Origin: Flavobacterium sp. UBA6721
GTDB lineage: Bacteria; Bacteroidota; Bacteroidia; Flavobacteriales; Flavobacteriaceae
Assembly: GCA_002454195.1 (NCBI GenBank)
Contig: DKIJ01000032.1
Coordinates: forward strand, 1-57,586
DNA length: 57,586 nucleotides
Direction of reading: 5' to 3'
Part shown: piece by piece, positions 25,073 through 33,596 of the stretch
Layout of the letters: each line of letters starts with the position of its first letter
Position numbering within the stretch: position 1 is the first letter of the stretch
The notes under the pieces: model-generated
What the model saw: the letters and a program-made list of their open reading frames with translations, nothing else
Database searches by the model: none
Told to the model about the DNA's origin: nothing
Position numbers and translations under genes: made by a program

Positions 25073-25552
25073 TTAATTTACAGTAACAGGCACTTTATAA
25101 AAAACACCATATTGAAAATTTAATGTTGGCCCAGCCATTGGATTATCGAAAGTATTAACTAAATTACATTTAAATGTTCCTGAAATTGTTTTCCCAACAG
25201 CATCATATTCAGTAATTTCAAGCGCACCATTACCCACATTAAAACCCGAAGAAAATATAATTTTTTCTTTAGTAATTGGATCCGTATATTGATAATTTGC
25301 CGTTGTATTGGCATTTGTTCCTATAGTATAAACACCTACTGCCGTAGAACTATTTTCTATGGTCATTGCCTCAGTAGCTGTATAGGCCTCAACAACCACC
25401 TTCCCACTTGAATATACTGTTGCACGAGTTTGAACAGCTTTCCAAAGGACATTATCTTTCATTCCTTGAAAGGCTGGATTGTTAAACTTAACATCCTCTT
25501 GACAAGAAAACAAAGAGAAAAATAAAACTAAAAAAAGGAAAAACTTTTTCAT
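25073..25552 (-). CDS. DUF6252-like lipoprotein
   Basis: A 159-residue lipoprotein with a signal peptide ending in the lipobox LFSC (Cys near 17). The mature part is beta-rich. The 'GTNANTTANYQY', 'ALEITEYDAVGKTISGTFKCN' and 'FYKVPV' blocks match the DUF6252 family common in Flavobacteria, in which a recurring ITxxDxxxxxISGTFxF motif occurs. It is likely anchored in the outer membrane; function unknown. It stands alone, divergent from rpsP. Confidence 0.7.
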   Translation of the reverse strand: MKKFFLFLVLFFSLFSCQEDVKFNNPAFQGMKDNVLWKAVQTRATVYSSGKVVVEAYTATEAMTIENSSTAVGVYTIGTNANTTANYQYTDPITKEKIIFSSGFNVGNGALEITEYDAVGKTISGTFKCNLVNTFDNPMAGPTLNFQYGVFYKVPVTVN

Positions 25553-25665
25553 AAAATAAAATTTACAAACAAAAATAAACTATTCGAATTAAAATAACAG
25601 AAATGCTTAAAAAAAGAAACAAAAAAATCGCTAAATTATTACATATCAAAATACTAAAATTCTAT

Positions 25666-25694
25666 TTGCTATATTAAAAAATAATGTATCTTTG
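25666..25694 (+). promoter_or_regulatory. Promoter of rpsP-rimM
   Basis: TTG at 25666-25668 and TATCTTTG at 25687-25694 are spaced by 18 bases, an excellent match to the Bacteroidetes promoter. The leader (about 45 bases) contains a small hairpin GAGGT-CGTGT-ACCTC at 25710-25724 that could be an autoregulatory site, but this is untested. Confidence 0.8.
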
Positions 25695-25744
25695 CAGCCT
25701 TAATTAATCGAGGTCGTGTACCTCAAAATTTAATCATAAAGATT

Positions 25745-26293
25745 ATGTCAGTAAAAATTAGATTACAAAGACACGGTAAAAAAGGAAAACCTTTTTACTG
25801 GGTTGTAGCAGCAGACGCTCGCTCAAAAAGAGATGGTAGATACTTAGAGAAAATCGGTACTTACAATCCAAACACTAACCCTGCAACTATCGAATTAAAC
25901 CTTGATAGCGCTGTTAAATGGTTACACAATGGTGCTCAGCCAACTGACACTGCAAGAGCTATCCTTTCTTACAAAGGAGCTTTATTAAAACACCACCTTG
26001 ATGGAGGAGTTCGTAAAGGAGCTTTGACACAAGAACAAGCTGACGCTAAATTAACTGAATGGTTAGAAGCTAAAGCAGGAAAAGTTAATGCTAAAAAAGA
26101 TGGTTTAACAAAAGCGCAAGCTGATGCTAAAGCTAAAGCATTAAAAGCAGAACAAGAAGTAAACGCAAAACGTATCGCTGCTGCTGCTCAAGCTGAAGCT
26201 GATGCAATTGCTGCTGCTCAAGCAGAAGAAGCTGCTTCAACTGAAGAAGAGGCTCCAGCTGCTGAAGAAAACAACGAAGAAGCTCAAGCTTAA
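25745..26293 (+). CDS. rpsP: 30S ribosomal protein S16
   Basis: A 182-residue S16. The conserved core is residues 1-85 ('IRLQRHGKKGKPFYWVV', 'GRYLEKIGTYNP', 'WLHNGAQPTDTARAIL'). A Lys-rich, then Ala/Glu-rich extension of about 95 residues follows, as in other Bacteroidetes S16 proteins; it is encoded by repeated GCT and GAA codons, which creates open frames in other phases. It is co-transcribed with rimM, 13 bases downstream. Confidence 0.98.
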   Translation: MSVKIRLQRHGKKGKPFYWVVAADARSKRDGRYLEKIGTYNPNTNPATIELNLDSAVKWLHNGAQPTDTARAILSYKGALLKHHLDGGVRKGALTQEQADAKLTEWLEAKAGKVNAKKDGLTKAQADAKAKALKAEQEVNAKRIAAAAQAEADAIAAAQAEEAASTEEEAPAAEENNEEAQA

Positions 26294-26306
26294 TTTTAAT
26301 AGCGAA

Positions 26307-26831
26307 ATGCGTAAACAAGATTGTTTCTATTTAGGTAAAATCGCTAAAAAATTTAGTTACAAAGGAGAAGTCCTAGTCTATCTAGACACCGACGAACCTG
26401 AGTTATACGAAAATCTGGAATCAGTGTTTGTTGACTACAACAAACACTTGGTTCCTTTTTTTATTGAAAGTAGTTCACTACATAAAAATGACTTCCTAAG
26501 GGTTCATTTTGAAGATATCAATACCGAAGCTGAGGCCGACAACCTCATAGGAAGTGAATTATACCTTCCATTAAGCATGTTACCAAAACTTAGTGGTAAC
26601 AAATTTTACTTTCACGAAGTAATAGGTTTTGAAATTGAAGATAAAAGATTAGGCAATGTGGGAGAAATCCAATCCATTAACGATACAACCGCTCAGCCTC
26701 TTTTTGAAGTCATAAAAGACGGCACCGAAATTTTAATCCCAATGATCGATCATTTCTTAGTAAAAGTAGATCGCGAAAACAAAAAAATCATCATGGATTT
26801 GCCTGAAGGATTGATTGAGATGTATCTTTAA
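26307..26831 (+). CDS. rimM: Ribosome maturation factor RimM
   Basis: A 174-residue 16S rRNA processing factor that binds S19 in the 30S head. 'CFYLGKIAKKFSYKGEVLV' is the RimM N-terminal domain and 'FYFHEVIGFEIED' begins the PRC-barrel; the end 'IMDLPEGLIEMY' is typical. The ATG at 26307 is chosen because the earlier in-frame part (from 26202) overlaps the S16 tail in another frame. The rpsP-rimM pairing is conserved widely. Confidence 0.96.
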   Translation: MRKQDCFYLGKIAKKFSYKGEVLVYLDTDEPELYENLESVFVDYNKHLVPFFIESSSLHKNDFLRVHFEDINTEAEADNLIGSELYLPLSMLPKLSGNKFYFHEVIGFEIEDKRLGNVGEIQSINDTTAQPLFEVIKDGTEILIPMIDHFLVKVDRENKKIIMDLPEGLIEMYL

Positions 26832-26853
26832 AGGAAATTCCAAAAAAAAACTC

Positions 26854-27379
26854 AAATTCCAAATTCCAAAAATCGTAATAAAAATTACGTCAATTGATTA
26901 TATTTGGGTTTAGATTGGAAATCGAGATTTAACACTTTATGGAAAACCATTTGATTTAGAAGAAAGAACTTTTTTATTTGCTAAAGAATGTAGAATCTAT
27001 ATTCAAAAGCTACCAAAAACAATTTCAAATATTGAAGATGGAAAGCAACTAGTGAGATCCTCTGGTTCAGTTGGAGCTAATTACATCGAAGCAAACGAAA
27101 AACTTGGAGAAAAAGATTTGTCTTTTCGGTTAAAAATCACCAGAAAGGAAGCTAAAGAATCTAAATATTGGCTTCGTTTATTACAAGAATCAAATCCAGA
27201 ATTAAAAGAAAATTCAGAAGCTTTATTATTTGAAATCGAAGAATTAAGAAAAATTTTATCGGCAATAATAACTAAAATAAATTCCAATATTTAAATTCCG
27301 AATTTCAATAATTAGAATAGGAATTCGAATATTTTAATCTAAATTTGGATTTTCCCAATTCATTTGGAATTTGGAATTT
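26854..27379. mobile_element. Inverted-repeat-bounded cassette carrying a four-helix-bundle gene
   Basis: AAATTCCAAATTCCAAA (26854-26870) and its exact complement TTTGGAATTTGGAATTT (27363-27379) form a 17-base perfect inverted repeat around a 526-bp unit. Inside is one four-helix-bundle ORF followed by further AATATT/GGAATTC palindromic sequence. It separates rimM from trmN6. No target duplication or transposase was seen, so mobility is inferred. Confidence 0.5.
26914..27294 (+). CDS. Four-helix-bundle (23S rRNA IVP-type) protein, start uncertain
   Basis: The open frame holds a full-length member of the four-helix-bundle/23S rRNA intervening-sequence protein family, whose fold is shared with the Avd protein of diversity-generating retroelements. 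'FLFAKECRIYIQKLPKT', 'KQLVRSSGSVGANYIEANE', 'KITRKEAKESKYWLRLL' and the final 'ELRKILSAII' cover all helices. There is no ATG: the frame opens after TAG at 26911 with ATT. The first GTG (27052) would remove helix 1 and the start of the signature. Either ATT initiates or the start has been lost. No rRNA is nearby; function unknown. Confidence 0.75.
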   Translation: MGNRDLTLYGKPFDLEERTFLFAKECRIYIQKLPKTISNIEDGKQLVRSSGSVGANYIEANEKLGEKDLSFRLKITRKEAKESKYWLRLLQESNPELKENSEALLFEIEELRKILSAIITKINSNI

Positions 27380-27400
27380 AAAAAATCGGGATTTTACCTT

Positions 27401-28108
27401 ATGTTTTCATTCAAAAAATTCTCTATAGAACAAGACCGTTGTGCTATGAAAGTAGGCACTGACGGTGTTTTACTAGGTGCTTGGACTCCTCTTGAAAACA
27501 ATCCGTTTAGTATTTTGGATATTGGCACTGGAACCGGAATCATTGCATTGATGTTAGCCCAAAGAAGTCATGCCGAACAAATTGATGCTTTAGAAATTGA
27601 CGAAGATGCCTACGAACAAGCAACAGACAATTTTGAAAACTCCCCTTGGAATGATCGCTTATTTTGTTTTCATGCCGCTTTAGAAGAATTTGTGGAAGAA
27701 CCAGAAGACGAGTACGATATTATTGTTTCTAATCCTCCTTTTTTTAGTGAAGATTACAAATCTGACAACAGTAAACGAGACTTGGCACGTTTTCAAGACG
27801 CCATGCCATTTGAAGATTTAATTGAAGCAGCCGCTTTATTGCTTTCTGAAAATGGAATTTTCGCAGTAATCATTCCGTTCAAAGAAGAAGAAAAATTCTT
27901 GGCATTAGCCGATGAATATGAATTATACCCTTTAAAAATTACCCGCGTAAAAGGCACACCTACTTCTGAGATTAAACGCAGTTTATTGGCTTTCAGCCGA
28001 AATGAAAATTCTGAATTTCCTATTGACGAACTCATCATCGAAACTGCTCGCCACCAATACACTCCAGAATACATTGAACTGACGAAGGATTTTTATTTAA
28101 AAATGTAA
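27401..28108 (+). CDS. trmN6: tRNA1(Val) (adenine37-N6)-methyltransferase
   Basis: A 235-residue class I SAM-dependent methyltransferase of the YfiC/TrmN6 group. 'FKKFSIEQDRCAMKVGTDGVLLGAW' is the diagnostic N terminus, DIGTGTG (40-46) is SAM motif I, and N111-P-P-F the N6-adenine catalytic motif. The ATG at 27401 is chosen over an in-frame position at 27371 because the latter lies in repeat sequence and the conserved part begins at MFSFKKF. It follows the four-helix-bundle cassette, so an original rimM-trmN6 neighbourhood may have been split. Confidence 0.9.
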   Translation: MFSFKKFSIEQDRCAMKVGTDGVLLGAWTPLENNPFSILDIGTGTGIIALMLAQRSHAEQIDALEIDEDAYEQATDNFENSPWNDRLFCFHAALEEFVEEPEDEYDIIVSNPPFFSEDYKSDNSKRDLARFQDAMPFEDLIEAAALLLSENGIFAVIIPFKEEEKFLALADEYELYPLKITRVKGTPTSEIKRSLLAFSRNENSEFPIDELIIETARHQYTPEYIELTKDFYLKM

Positions 28109-28255
28109 ATCATTCAAATCCAATTAGCCATCTTTATTTTAAGAGAATTTTAATTACTTTTTCATGCTTGATTAAAAATCCTTTGTGTAAATTTATAGTA
28201 TAACTTTTGATTTTACATTAAAAAAGTTCCACCACTATAATACCAATGAGAAACC

Positions 28256-29434
28256 ATGAAACCAGATCTATTTCAAGCACCAGACTATTACAACCTTGAT
28301 GAACTTTTATTAGAGGAACATAAATTGGTTCGTGACGCTGCTCGCGAATGGGTCAAACGCGAAGTTTCTCCCATCATTGAGGACTATGCCCAAAAAGCCG
28401 AATTCCCTACACAAATTATAAAAGGATTAGCCGATATTGGTGCTTTTGGACCTTACATCCCACAAGAATATGGCGGCGCAGGATTAGACCAAATTTCGTA
28501 TGGCTTGATCATGCAAGAAATAGAAAGAGGTGATTCAGGTGTACGTTCAACAGCATCTGTACAATCATCATTGGTTATGTATCCTATTTGGAAATACGGT
28601 AACGAAGAACAACGATTAAAATACTTACCTAAACTGGCTTCTGGAGAATGGATGGGCTGCTTTGGTTTAACCGAACCCAATCACGGCTCCGACCCTGGAG
28701 GAATGACTACCAATTTTAAAGACAAAGGTGACCATTATCTCTTAAATGGTGCTAAAATGTGGATTTCAAACGCCCCTTTTGCTGATATTGCTGTCGTATG
28801 GGCCAAAAACGAAGAAGGAAGAATTCATGGTTTAATTGTAGAACGTGGCATGGAAGGTTTCTCCACTCCCGAAACCCATCACAAATGGTCATTACGCGCT
28901 TCGGCAACTGGTGAATTAATTTTTGACAACGTCAAAGTCCCTAAAGAAAACCTACTCCCAAACAAATCTGGATTGGGTGCGCCACTGGGTTGTTTGGATT
29001 CGGCTCGTTACGGAATTGCTTGGGGTGCCATTGGTGCGGCAATGGACTGTTATGATACCGCTTTGCGTTATGCCAAAGAAAGAATTCAATTTGGCAAACC
29101 CATAGCAGGCATGCAATTACAGCAAAAAAAACTAGCCGAAATGATTACTGAAATCACCAAAGCACAATTCTTAACTTGGCGATTAAGCACCTTACGAAAT
29201 GAAGGCAAGGCAACATCGGCGCAAATATCAATGGCTAAACGCAACAATGTCGACATGGCCATCAACATCGCACGTGAAGCAAGACAAATACTTGGTGCTA
29301 TGGGAATCACTGGAGATTATTCTGTAATGAGACACATAATGAACCTGGAATCGGTCATTACTTATGAAGGAACCCATGATATCCATTTACTGATAACAGG
29401 AATGGACATCACGGGTATTTCAGCTTTTAAATAA
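28256..29434 (+). CDS. Glutaryl-CoA dehydrogenase-like acyl-CoA dehydrogenase
   Basis: A 392-residue FAD-dependent acyl-CoA dehydrogenase. The catalytic base is Glu371 in TYEGTHDIHL, the position used in glutaryl-CoA dehydrogenase, and RSTASVQSSLVMYPI carries the Arg/Ser region that binds the substrate carboxylate there. 'MGCFGLTEPNHGSDPGGM' is the FAD/substrate loop. This suggests oxidative decarboxylation of glutaryl-CoA in Lys/Trp catabolism, though many Bacteroidetes copies are annotated only as acyl-CoA dehydrogenase. It stands alone. Confidence 0.85.
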   Translation: MKPDLFQAPDYYNLDELLLEEHKLVRDAAREWVKREVSPIIEDYAQKAEFPTQIIKGLADIGAFGPYIPQEYGGAGLDQISYGLIMQEIERGDSGVRSTASVQSSLVMYPIWKYGNEEQRLKYLPKLASGEWMGCFGLTEPNHGSDPGGMTTNFKDKGDHYLLNGAKMWISNAPFADIAVVWAKNEEGRIHGLIVERGMEGFSTPETHHKWSLRASATGELIFDNVKVPKENLLPNKSGLGAPLGCLDSARYGIAWGAIGAAMDCYDTALRYAKERIQFGKPIAGMQLQQKKLAEMITEITKAQFLTWRLSTLRNEGKATSAQISMAKRNNVDMAINIAREARQILGAMGITGDYSVMRHIMNLESVITYEGTHDIHLLITGMDITGISAFK

Positions 29435-29605
29435 GACAATGAGAAAAGACTCCATTAAACAAAAATTATTAAAAAAACTTAAAACCAAAAAAGGATTGAC
29501 ATCGTAATTAACAAGAAGAAACAATTATTAAAGTATTGATAAAATTGATAGCAAATTTCACTGAAAACTCATAGCTTTTTTATCTTTACACAAAATTATT
29601 ACACG

Positions 29606-30388
29606 ATGAATATTCAGCATATTAATAAAAGTATTGAGACCCAAAAAAACGTATTACTCCAACATTCACTTTACAGCAAAGTAAAAACGATAGAGGATTT
29701 ACACACCTTTCTAGAAAGCCATGTGTATGCTGTTTGGGACTTTATGTCTTTATTAAAAGCCTTACAAGAAAGACTAACATGCACTAGCACACCATGGTTT
29801 GCAACTAAAAATCCAGAAACAAGATATTTAATTAACGAAATTGTTTTAGCCGAGGAAAGTGATTTGGCGCTGGACGGAAGACATCAAAGTCATTACGAAA
29901 TGTACATCGAAGCAATGGAGGCTTGTGGAGCAGATACAAGCAAAATCCAACATTTCTTAGAGCAAATACAATCTTTACAAAACGTTTTTGTAGCAATAAA
30001 AAAAAGTGATTTACACCCCAACATTAAAGCATTTATAGACTTTACGTTCCGTGTTATTGAAGAAGGAAAACCGCATGAAATAGCTGCAGCCTTTACTTTT
30101 GGCCGTGAAGACTTAATCCCAAGTATGTTCTTTGCCATTTTAAAGAACTTTCAGGCTCAATTCCCAGAAACTGATTTAAGCAAATTAATCTACTACTTTG
30201 AAAGACACATTGAGCTAGATGCCGACGAACACGGACCTATGGCAATGCAAATGATTAATGAACTTTGCGAAAATGACGAACAAAAGTGGAAAGAAGTAGA
30301 AGAAGTATCGATTCTGGCCTTAGAAAAAAGAATCGAACTTTGGAATGCGATTGAAGAAATAATCTCCATGAAAGTAGAAATGGCTTAA
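29606..30388 (+). CDS. DUF3050 (heme-oxygenase-like fold) protein
   Basis: A 260-residue, wholly helical protein matching DUF3050. His/Glu pairs expected in heme-oxygenase-like diiron folds occur in register: 'FLESHVYAVWDFMSLLKALQ', 'EIVLAEESDLA', 'HYEMYIEAM', and 'ELDADEHGPMAMQM'. It may be a non-heme iron oxidase or oxygenase, but the reaction is unknown. TATCTTTA at about 29580-29587 may be its -7 box. No operon partners. Confidence 0.8.
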   Translation: MNIQHINKSIETQKNVLLQHSLYSKVKTIEDLHTFLESHVYAVWDFMSLLKALQERLTCTSTPWFATKNPETRYLINEIVLAEESDLALDGRHQSHYEMYIEAMEACGADTSKIQHFLEQIQSLQNVFVAIKKSDLHPNIKAFIDFTFRVIEEGKPHEIAAAFTFGREDLIPSMFFAILKNFQAQFPETDLSKLIYYFERHIELDADEHGPMAMQMINELCENDEQKWKEVEEVSILALEKRIELWNAIEEIISMKVEMA

Positions 30389-30441
30389 AACACTAATCCA
30401 TAACATCAAAAAAAACGTAACTACTAGAAATTGATTTTAAC

Positions 30442-31194
30442 ATGAAAAGAAAATTAAAAATAGTAGTTACGTTTTTGTTTATAGCAATCAGCATAGGTTG
30501 CAGTACCGAAAATGCATTAATAATATCCCCTACCACAAGTCCGCCAAAAGTAAATACATCTTTATCACATGCTACACTAAACTACACTGTAAACTATCTG
30601 GCACTAGGCGATAGCTACACCATAGGACAAAGTGTATGCGAAACCTGTAAATTTCCTGAGCAACTAAAAGAATCCTTGAGAAACCTTAATCTACAAAACA
30701 AGTTTTCGCTAGAAGTTATTGCCCGAACAGGATGGACAACAAGCGAATTGATACAAGCTATCGATATCAACAAACCAGCCCCTAATTTTGATTTTGTTAC
30801 ACTATTAATTGGTGTCAACAACCAATATAGAGGTTTGAATTTTAGCATTTACGAAAAAGAATTTCCGCAACTTGTTTCCAAAGCAATTAGTATGGCCAAA
30901 GGTGATAAAAACAAATTAATGGTAATTTCTATTCCAGATTATACATATACTCCTTACGGTCAAGGCTTTGGTAATACCGAAAATATATCAAAAGAAATTG
31001 ATCGTTACAATTCCTTTGCAAAATCTTATTGTGAATCAAATGAAATACTTTTCATCAATATCACAGATATAACTCGTCAAGGCTTAAATAATACAAATTT
31101 AGTAGCCTCTGATGGCTTACATCCTTCTGATTATGCCTACAGATTATTTGTAGAACGAATTCTTCCTCGAGCGGTAACGAACCTAAACAAATAA
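30442..31194 (+). CDS. SGNH/GDSL-family hydrolase, lipoprotein
   Basis: A 250-residue esterase/lipase-type hydrolase. A lipobox ISIGC gives lipid-modified Cys20. Catalytic Ser58 is in ALGDSYT, the block III Asn in 'GVNNQYRG', and Asp224-x-x-His227 in SDGLHPSD complete the SGNH set. It should act on the outer face of a membrane on small esters or acylated glycans; the substrate is unknown. Monocistronic, with a terminator starting at its stop codon. Confidence 0.9.
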   Translation: MKRKLKIVVTFLFIAISIGCSTENALIISPTTSPPKVNTSLSHATLNYTVNYLALGDSYTIGQSVCETCKFPEQLKESLRNLNLQNKFSLEVIARTGWTTSELIQAIDINKPAPNFDFVTLLIGVNNQYRGLNFSIYEKEFPQLVSKAISMAKGDKNKLMVISIPDYTYTPYGQGFGNTENISKEIDRYNSFAKSYCESNEILFINITDITRQGLNNTNLVASDGLHPSDYAYRLFVERILPRAVTNLNK

Positions 31195-31225
31195 GGCTGC
31201 TTTTTCAATTAAAAACAGCCTTATT
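31190..31225. terminator. Terminator between the SGNH and ferredoxin genes
   Basis: AATAAGGCTG (31190-31199) pairs with CAGCCTTATT (31216-31225). The first arm includes the SGNH stop codon. The T-rich loop and flanks make it usable by both convergent genes. Confidence 0.75.
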
Positions 31226-31253
31226 CATTATAATATATACACAAAATCGAATA

Positions 31254-31571
31254 TTAACTCTCAGGAGCTAATTCTAATTCTAATCCTTCTAGATCTACAG
31301 TAATAGGAATTTGACAACCCAAACGACTATTCGATTTTACATAGAAAGCCTCAGAAAGCATCGCTTCTTCATCTTCTCCCATTTCTGGCAAAGCCACATC
31401 ATTTAAAACATAACATTGACAAGAAGCACACATTGCCATTCCTCCACAAGTACCTTCCACAGGCAATTCGTAAGCTTTACAAAGTTCCATGATATTCATG
31501 GCCATATCTGTAGGAGCTTGTAACTCATGAACTACTCCTTCTCTATCCTTAATTTTAATTAAAACATCCAT
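31254..31571 (-). CDS. 2Fe-2S ferredoxin (adrenodoxin type)
   Basis: A 105-residue electron carrier. Cluster ligands are Cys42, Cys48, Cys51 and Cys86 (C-x5-C-x2-C...C) in GTCGGMAMCASCQC and LGCQIP. The acidic loop (EMGEDEEAML) is typical of Isc/adrenodoxin-type ferredoxins. It is downstream of the Mrp and NifU genes, which suggests a role in iron-sulfur cluster assembly or its electron supply. Confidence 0.93.
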   Translation of the reverse strand: MDVLIKIKDREGVVHELQAPTDMAMNIMELCKAYELPVEGTCGGMAMCASCQCYVLNDVALPEMGEDEEAMLSEAFYVKSNSRLGCQIPITVDLEGLELELAPES

Positions 31572-31640
31572 TATTTATTATTGGGAATTGATTGATTGAA
31601 CAAAATAATTTGGGTAAATAATTTTTAGACAACCTATGCC

Positions 31641-31880
31641 TTACAAAACATTTACAACTGTTTCTATTTGTGGAGCAAACTTTTTAATTGTTGTTTCCAC
31701 GCCAGCTTTAAGTGTCATTTGATTCACACTACAATTAGTACAAGCTCCTTCAAGACGCACCTTTACATGCTTATCATCTTCTATAGAAATAAGACTAATA
31801 TTACCTCCATCGGACTCTAAAAAAGGTCTGATTTCAGCAAGTGCTTTTTGAACTTCAATTGTTAATTCTTCTGTTGTCAT
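31641..31880 (-). CDS. NifU-like Fe-S scaffold protein (Nfu type)
   Basis: A 79-residue protein consisting only of the NifU C-terminal domain. The cluster-binding pair is Cys47-x-x-Cys50 in GACTNCSVNQMTLK, preceded by 'IRPFLESDGGNISL'. It should carry an iron-sulfur cluster to targets. It follows the Mrp gene by 14 bases, making a functional set with Mrp and the ferredoxin. Confidence 0.93.
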   Translation of the reverse strand: MTTEELTIEVQKALAEIRPFLESDGGNISLISIEDDKHVKVRLEGACTNCSVNQMTLKAGVETTIKKFAPQIETVVNVL

Positions 31881-31894
31881 TTTCTTTACTTAAA

Positions 31895-33022
31895 TTATTT
31901 TTTTACCGCTGAACAACCAGCCATAGTAGTAATTTTTATCGCTTCAGTAGCAGGTAAACTTTCATTTCTGCAAACGGTTTCTTCGACCACTTTACGTGTA
32001 ATATTTTCAAAAACTGTTTCGATAATCGAACCTGTTTGCAAAGCTGCTGGACGACCATAATCTCCTGCTTCACGAATAGATTGAACAATTGGAACTTCCC
32101 CTAAAAATGGAACTGCTAAATCTTCTGCTAAATTTTTAGCGCCTTCTTGACCAAAAATATAGTATTTATTGTTAGGTAATTCTTCTGGAGTAAAATAAGC
32201 CATGTTTTCAATAATTCCTAACACAGGAACATTGATAGCTTCTGACATAAACATAGAAACTCCTTTTTTAGCATCAGCCAAAGCCACAGCTTGAGGTGTA
32301 CTTACTACAACAGCACCGGTTACAGGCAATGATTGCATAATAGAAAGGTGGATATCTCCTGTACCAGGAGGCAAATCGATTAACATAAAATCCAATTCTC
32401 CCCAATCGGCATCAAAAATCATTTGGTTTAAAGCCTTAGAAGCCATAGGACCTCTCCAAATTACGGCTTGACTTGGCGAGGTAAAGAACCCAATGGAAAG
32501 CATTTTTACTTCATAGCTTTCAATAGGTTTCATTTTTGATTTTCCATCAACCGTAACCGAAATTGGTTTTTCATTTTCAACATCAAACATGATAGGCATT
32601 GATGGACCATAAATATCCGCATCTAAAACCCCTACACTGAAGCCCATTTTAGCTAATGAAACCGCTAAATTTGCTGTTACAGTAGATTTACCTACACCTC
32701 CTTTACCAGAAGCTACAGCAATAATATTTTTGATTCCTGGAATTGCTTTTCCTTTAATTTCTGGCTTTTCAGGAGCTTCAACTTTTATATTAACTTTAAT
32801 CTTAGCTTCGGCAGAAACTTTCTCTAAAATTGTCTTTTTGATATCGTCTTCGGCACGTTTTTTAATATGCATGGCTGGAGTGTGTAAAACCAAATCAACC
32901 ACTACCTCATCGCCAAAAGTAAGAACATTGGTAACTGCTCCACTTTCAACCATGTTTTTTCCTTCTCCTGCAATAGTAATTGTCTCTAAAGCCTTAAGAA
33001 TTTCTTTTCTATCTAATTTCAT
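31895..33022 (-). CDS. Mrp/NBP35-family Fe-S cluster carrier ATPase
   Basis: A 375-residue P-loop ATPase. An N-terminal DUF59/MIP18-like domain (1-85) precedes the deviant Walker A SGKGGVGKST (105-114) and the 'DLPPGTGDIHLS' block. Members transfer iron-sulfur clusters to apoproteins (ApbC/Ind1). It is first of the Mrp-NifU-ferredoxin leftward cluster. The C-terminal AGCSA retains a Cys; the CxxC seen in some homologs is not evident. Confidence 0.93.
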   Translation of the reverse strand: MKLDRKEILKALETITIAGEGKNMVESGAVTNVLTFGDEVVVDLVLHTPAMHIKKRAEDDIKKTILEKVSAEAKIKVNIKVEAPEKPEIKGKAIPGIKNIIAVASGKGGVGKSTVTANLAVSLAKMGFSVGVLDADIYGPSMPIMFDVENEKPISVTVDGKSKMKPIESYEVKMLSIGFFTSPSQAVIWRGPMASKALNQMIFDADWGELDFMLIDLPPGTGDIHLSIMQSLPVTGAVVVSTPQAVALADAKKGVSMFMSEAINVPVLGIIENMAYFTPEELPNNKYYIFGQEGAKNLAEDLAVPFLGEVPIVQSIREAGDYGRPAALQTGSIIETVFENITRKVVEETVCRNESLPATEAIKITTMAGCSAVKK

Positions 33023-33207
33023 TACTATATTTACTATTATTCAATTGCTATTTTCAGTTTAAAAAGCTAACGTTTATTTAAACTGATTTCAGATTGCAAA
33101 GATAATAGATTAAGTTCTTAATTTAAAGTATTTGAATTGTAATTATTAATACCGCAATCAGTTCTAACGATAAAGACTTATAATGTGATTTTTAGACTTT
33201 TAAAGCT

Positions 33208-33543
33208 TTAAAGTTCTTGCTGCGGATCCCAAAAGTATTTTTCGAAATCGACTATTTGATTATCGACTACTTGCAAGCCTTCATTCTCTAATAATTGCTG
33301 CATCAAATTGGTTCCATCGAAATGAAATTTACCCGTAAGCAAGCCTTTTCGATTGACTACTCTATGTGCAGGAACATCTTCCATTGTATGAGAAGCATTC
33401 ATTGCCCAACCAACCATTCTTGAAGAACGAGCAGCTCCTAGATATTTAGCAATAGCCCCATAAGAAGTCACTCTTCCATAAGGAATTTGCCTAACTACCG
33501 TGTAGACTCTTTCAAAAAAATTAGCATTATCGGCATTCGACAT
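33208..33543 (-). CDS. Alkyltransferase-like (ATL) protein of the MGMT family
   Basis: A 111-residue protein with the MGMT C-terminal fold. The helix-turn-helix 'GRVTSYGAIAKYLG', the arginine-finger region 'ARSSRMVGWAM' and the active-site loop are clear, but the alkyl-acceptor Cys of PCHR is replaced: the sequence is P58-A59-H60-R61. By family knowledge such ATLs bind O6-alkylguanine without repairing it and route it to nucleotide excision repair. It follows lysE and trmB on the same strand. Confidence 0.9.
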   Translation of the reverse strand: MSNADNANFFERVYTVVRQIPYGRVTSYGAIAKYLGAARSSRMVGWAMNASHTMEDVPAHRVVNRKGLLTGKFHFDGTNLMQQLLENEGLQVVDNQIVDFEKYFWDPQQEL

Positions 33544-33596
33544 AGTACTGTAAAATTAAATATTTCACTAATGCAAAATTATCCAACAAAAAAAGC

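Noticed and set aside
26202..26306. Upstream extension of rimM into the S16 gene
   Set aside because: The residues come from the other phase of the Ala/Glu codon repeats (Leu/Lys-rich), while RimM homology starts at MRKQDCFYLGK.
26133..26318. Minus-strand Leu/Gln-rich ORF over the S16 tail
   Set aside because: An antisense shadow of GCT/GAA repeats with no promoter or homology.
27052..27294. Four-helix-bundle protein starting at GTG 27052
   Set aside because: This start would cut helix 1 and split KQLVRSSGS; homology extends upstream to at least 26940.
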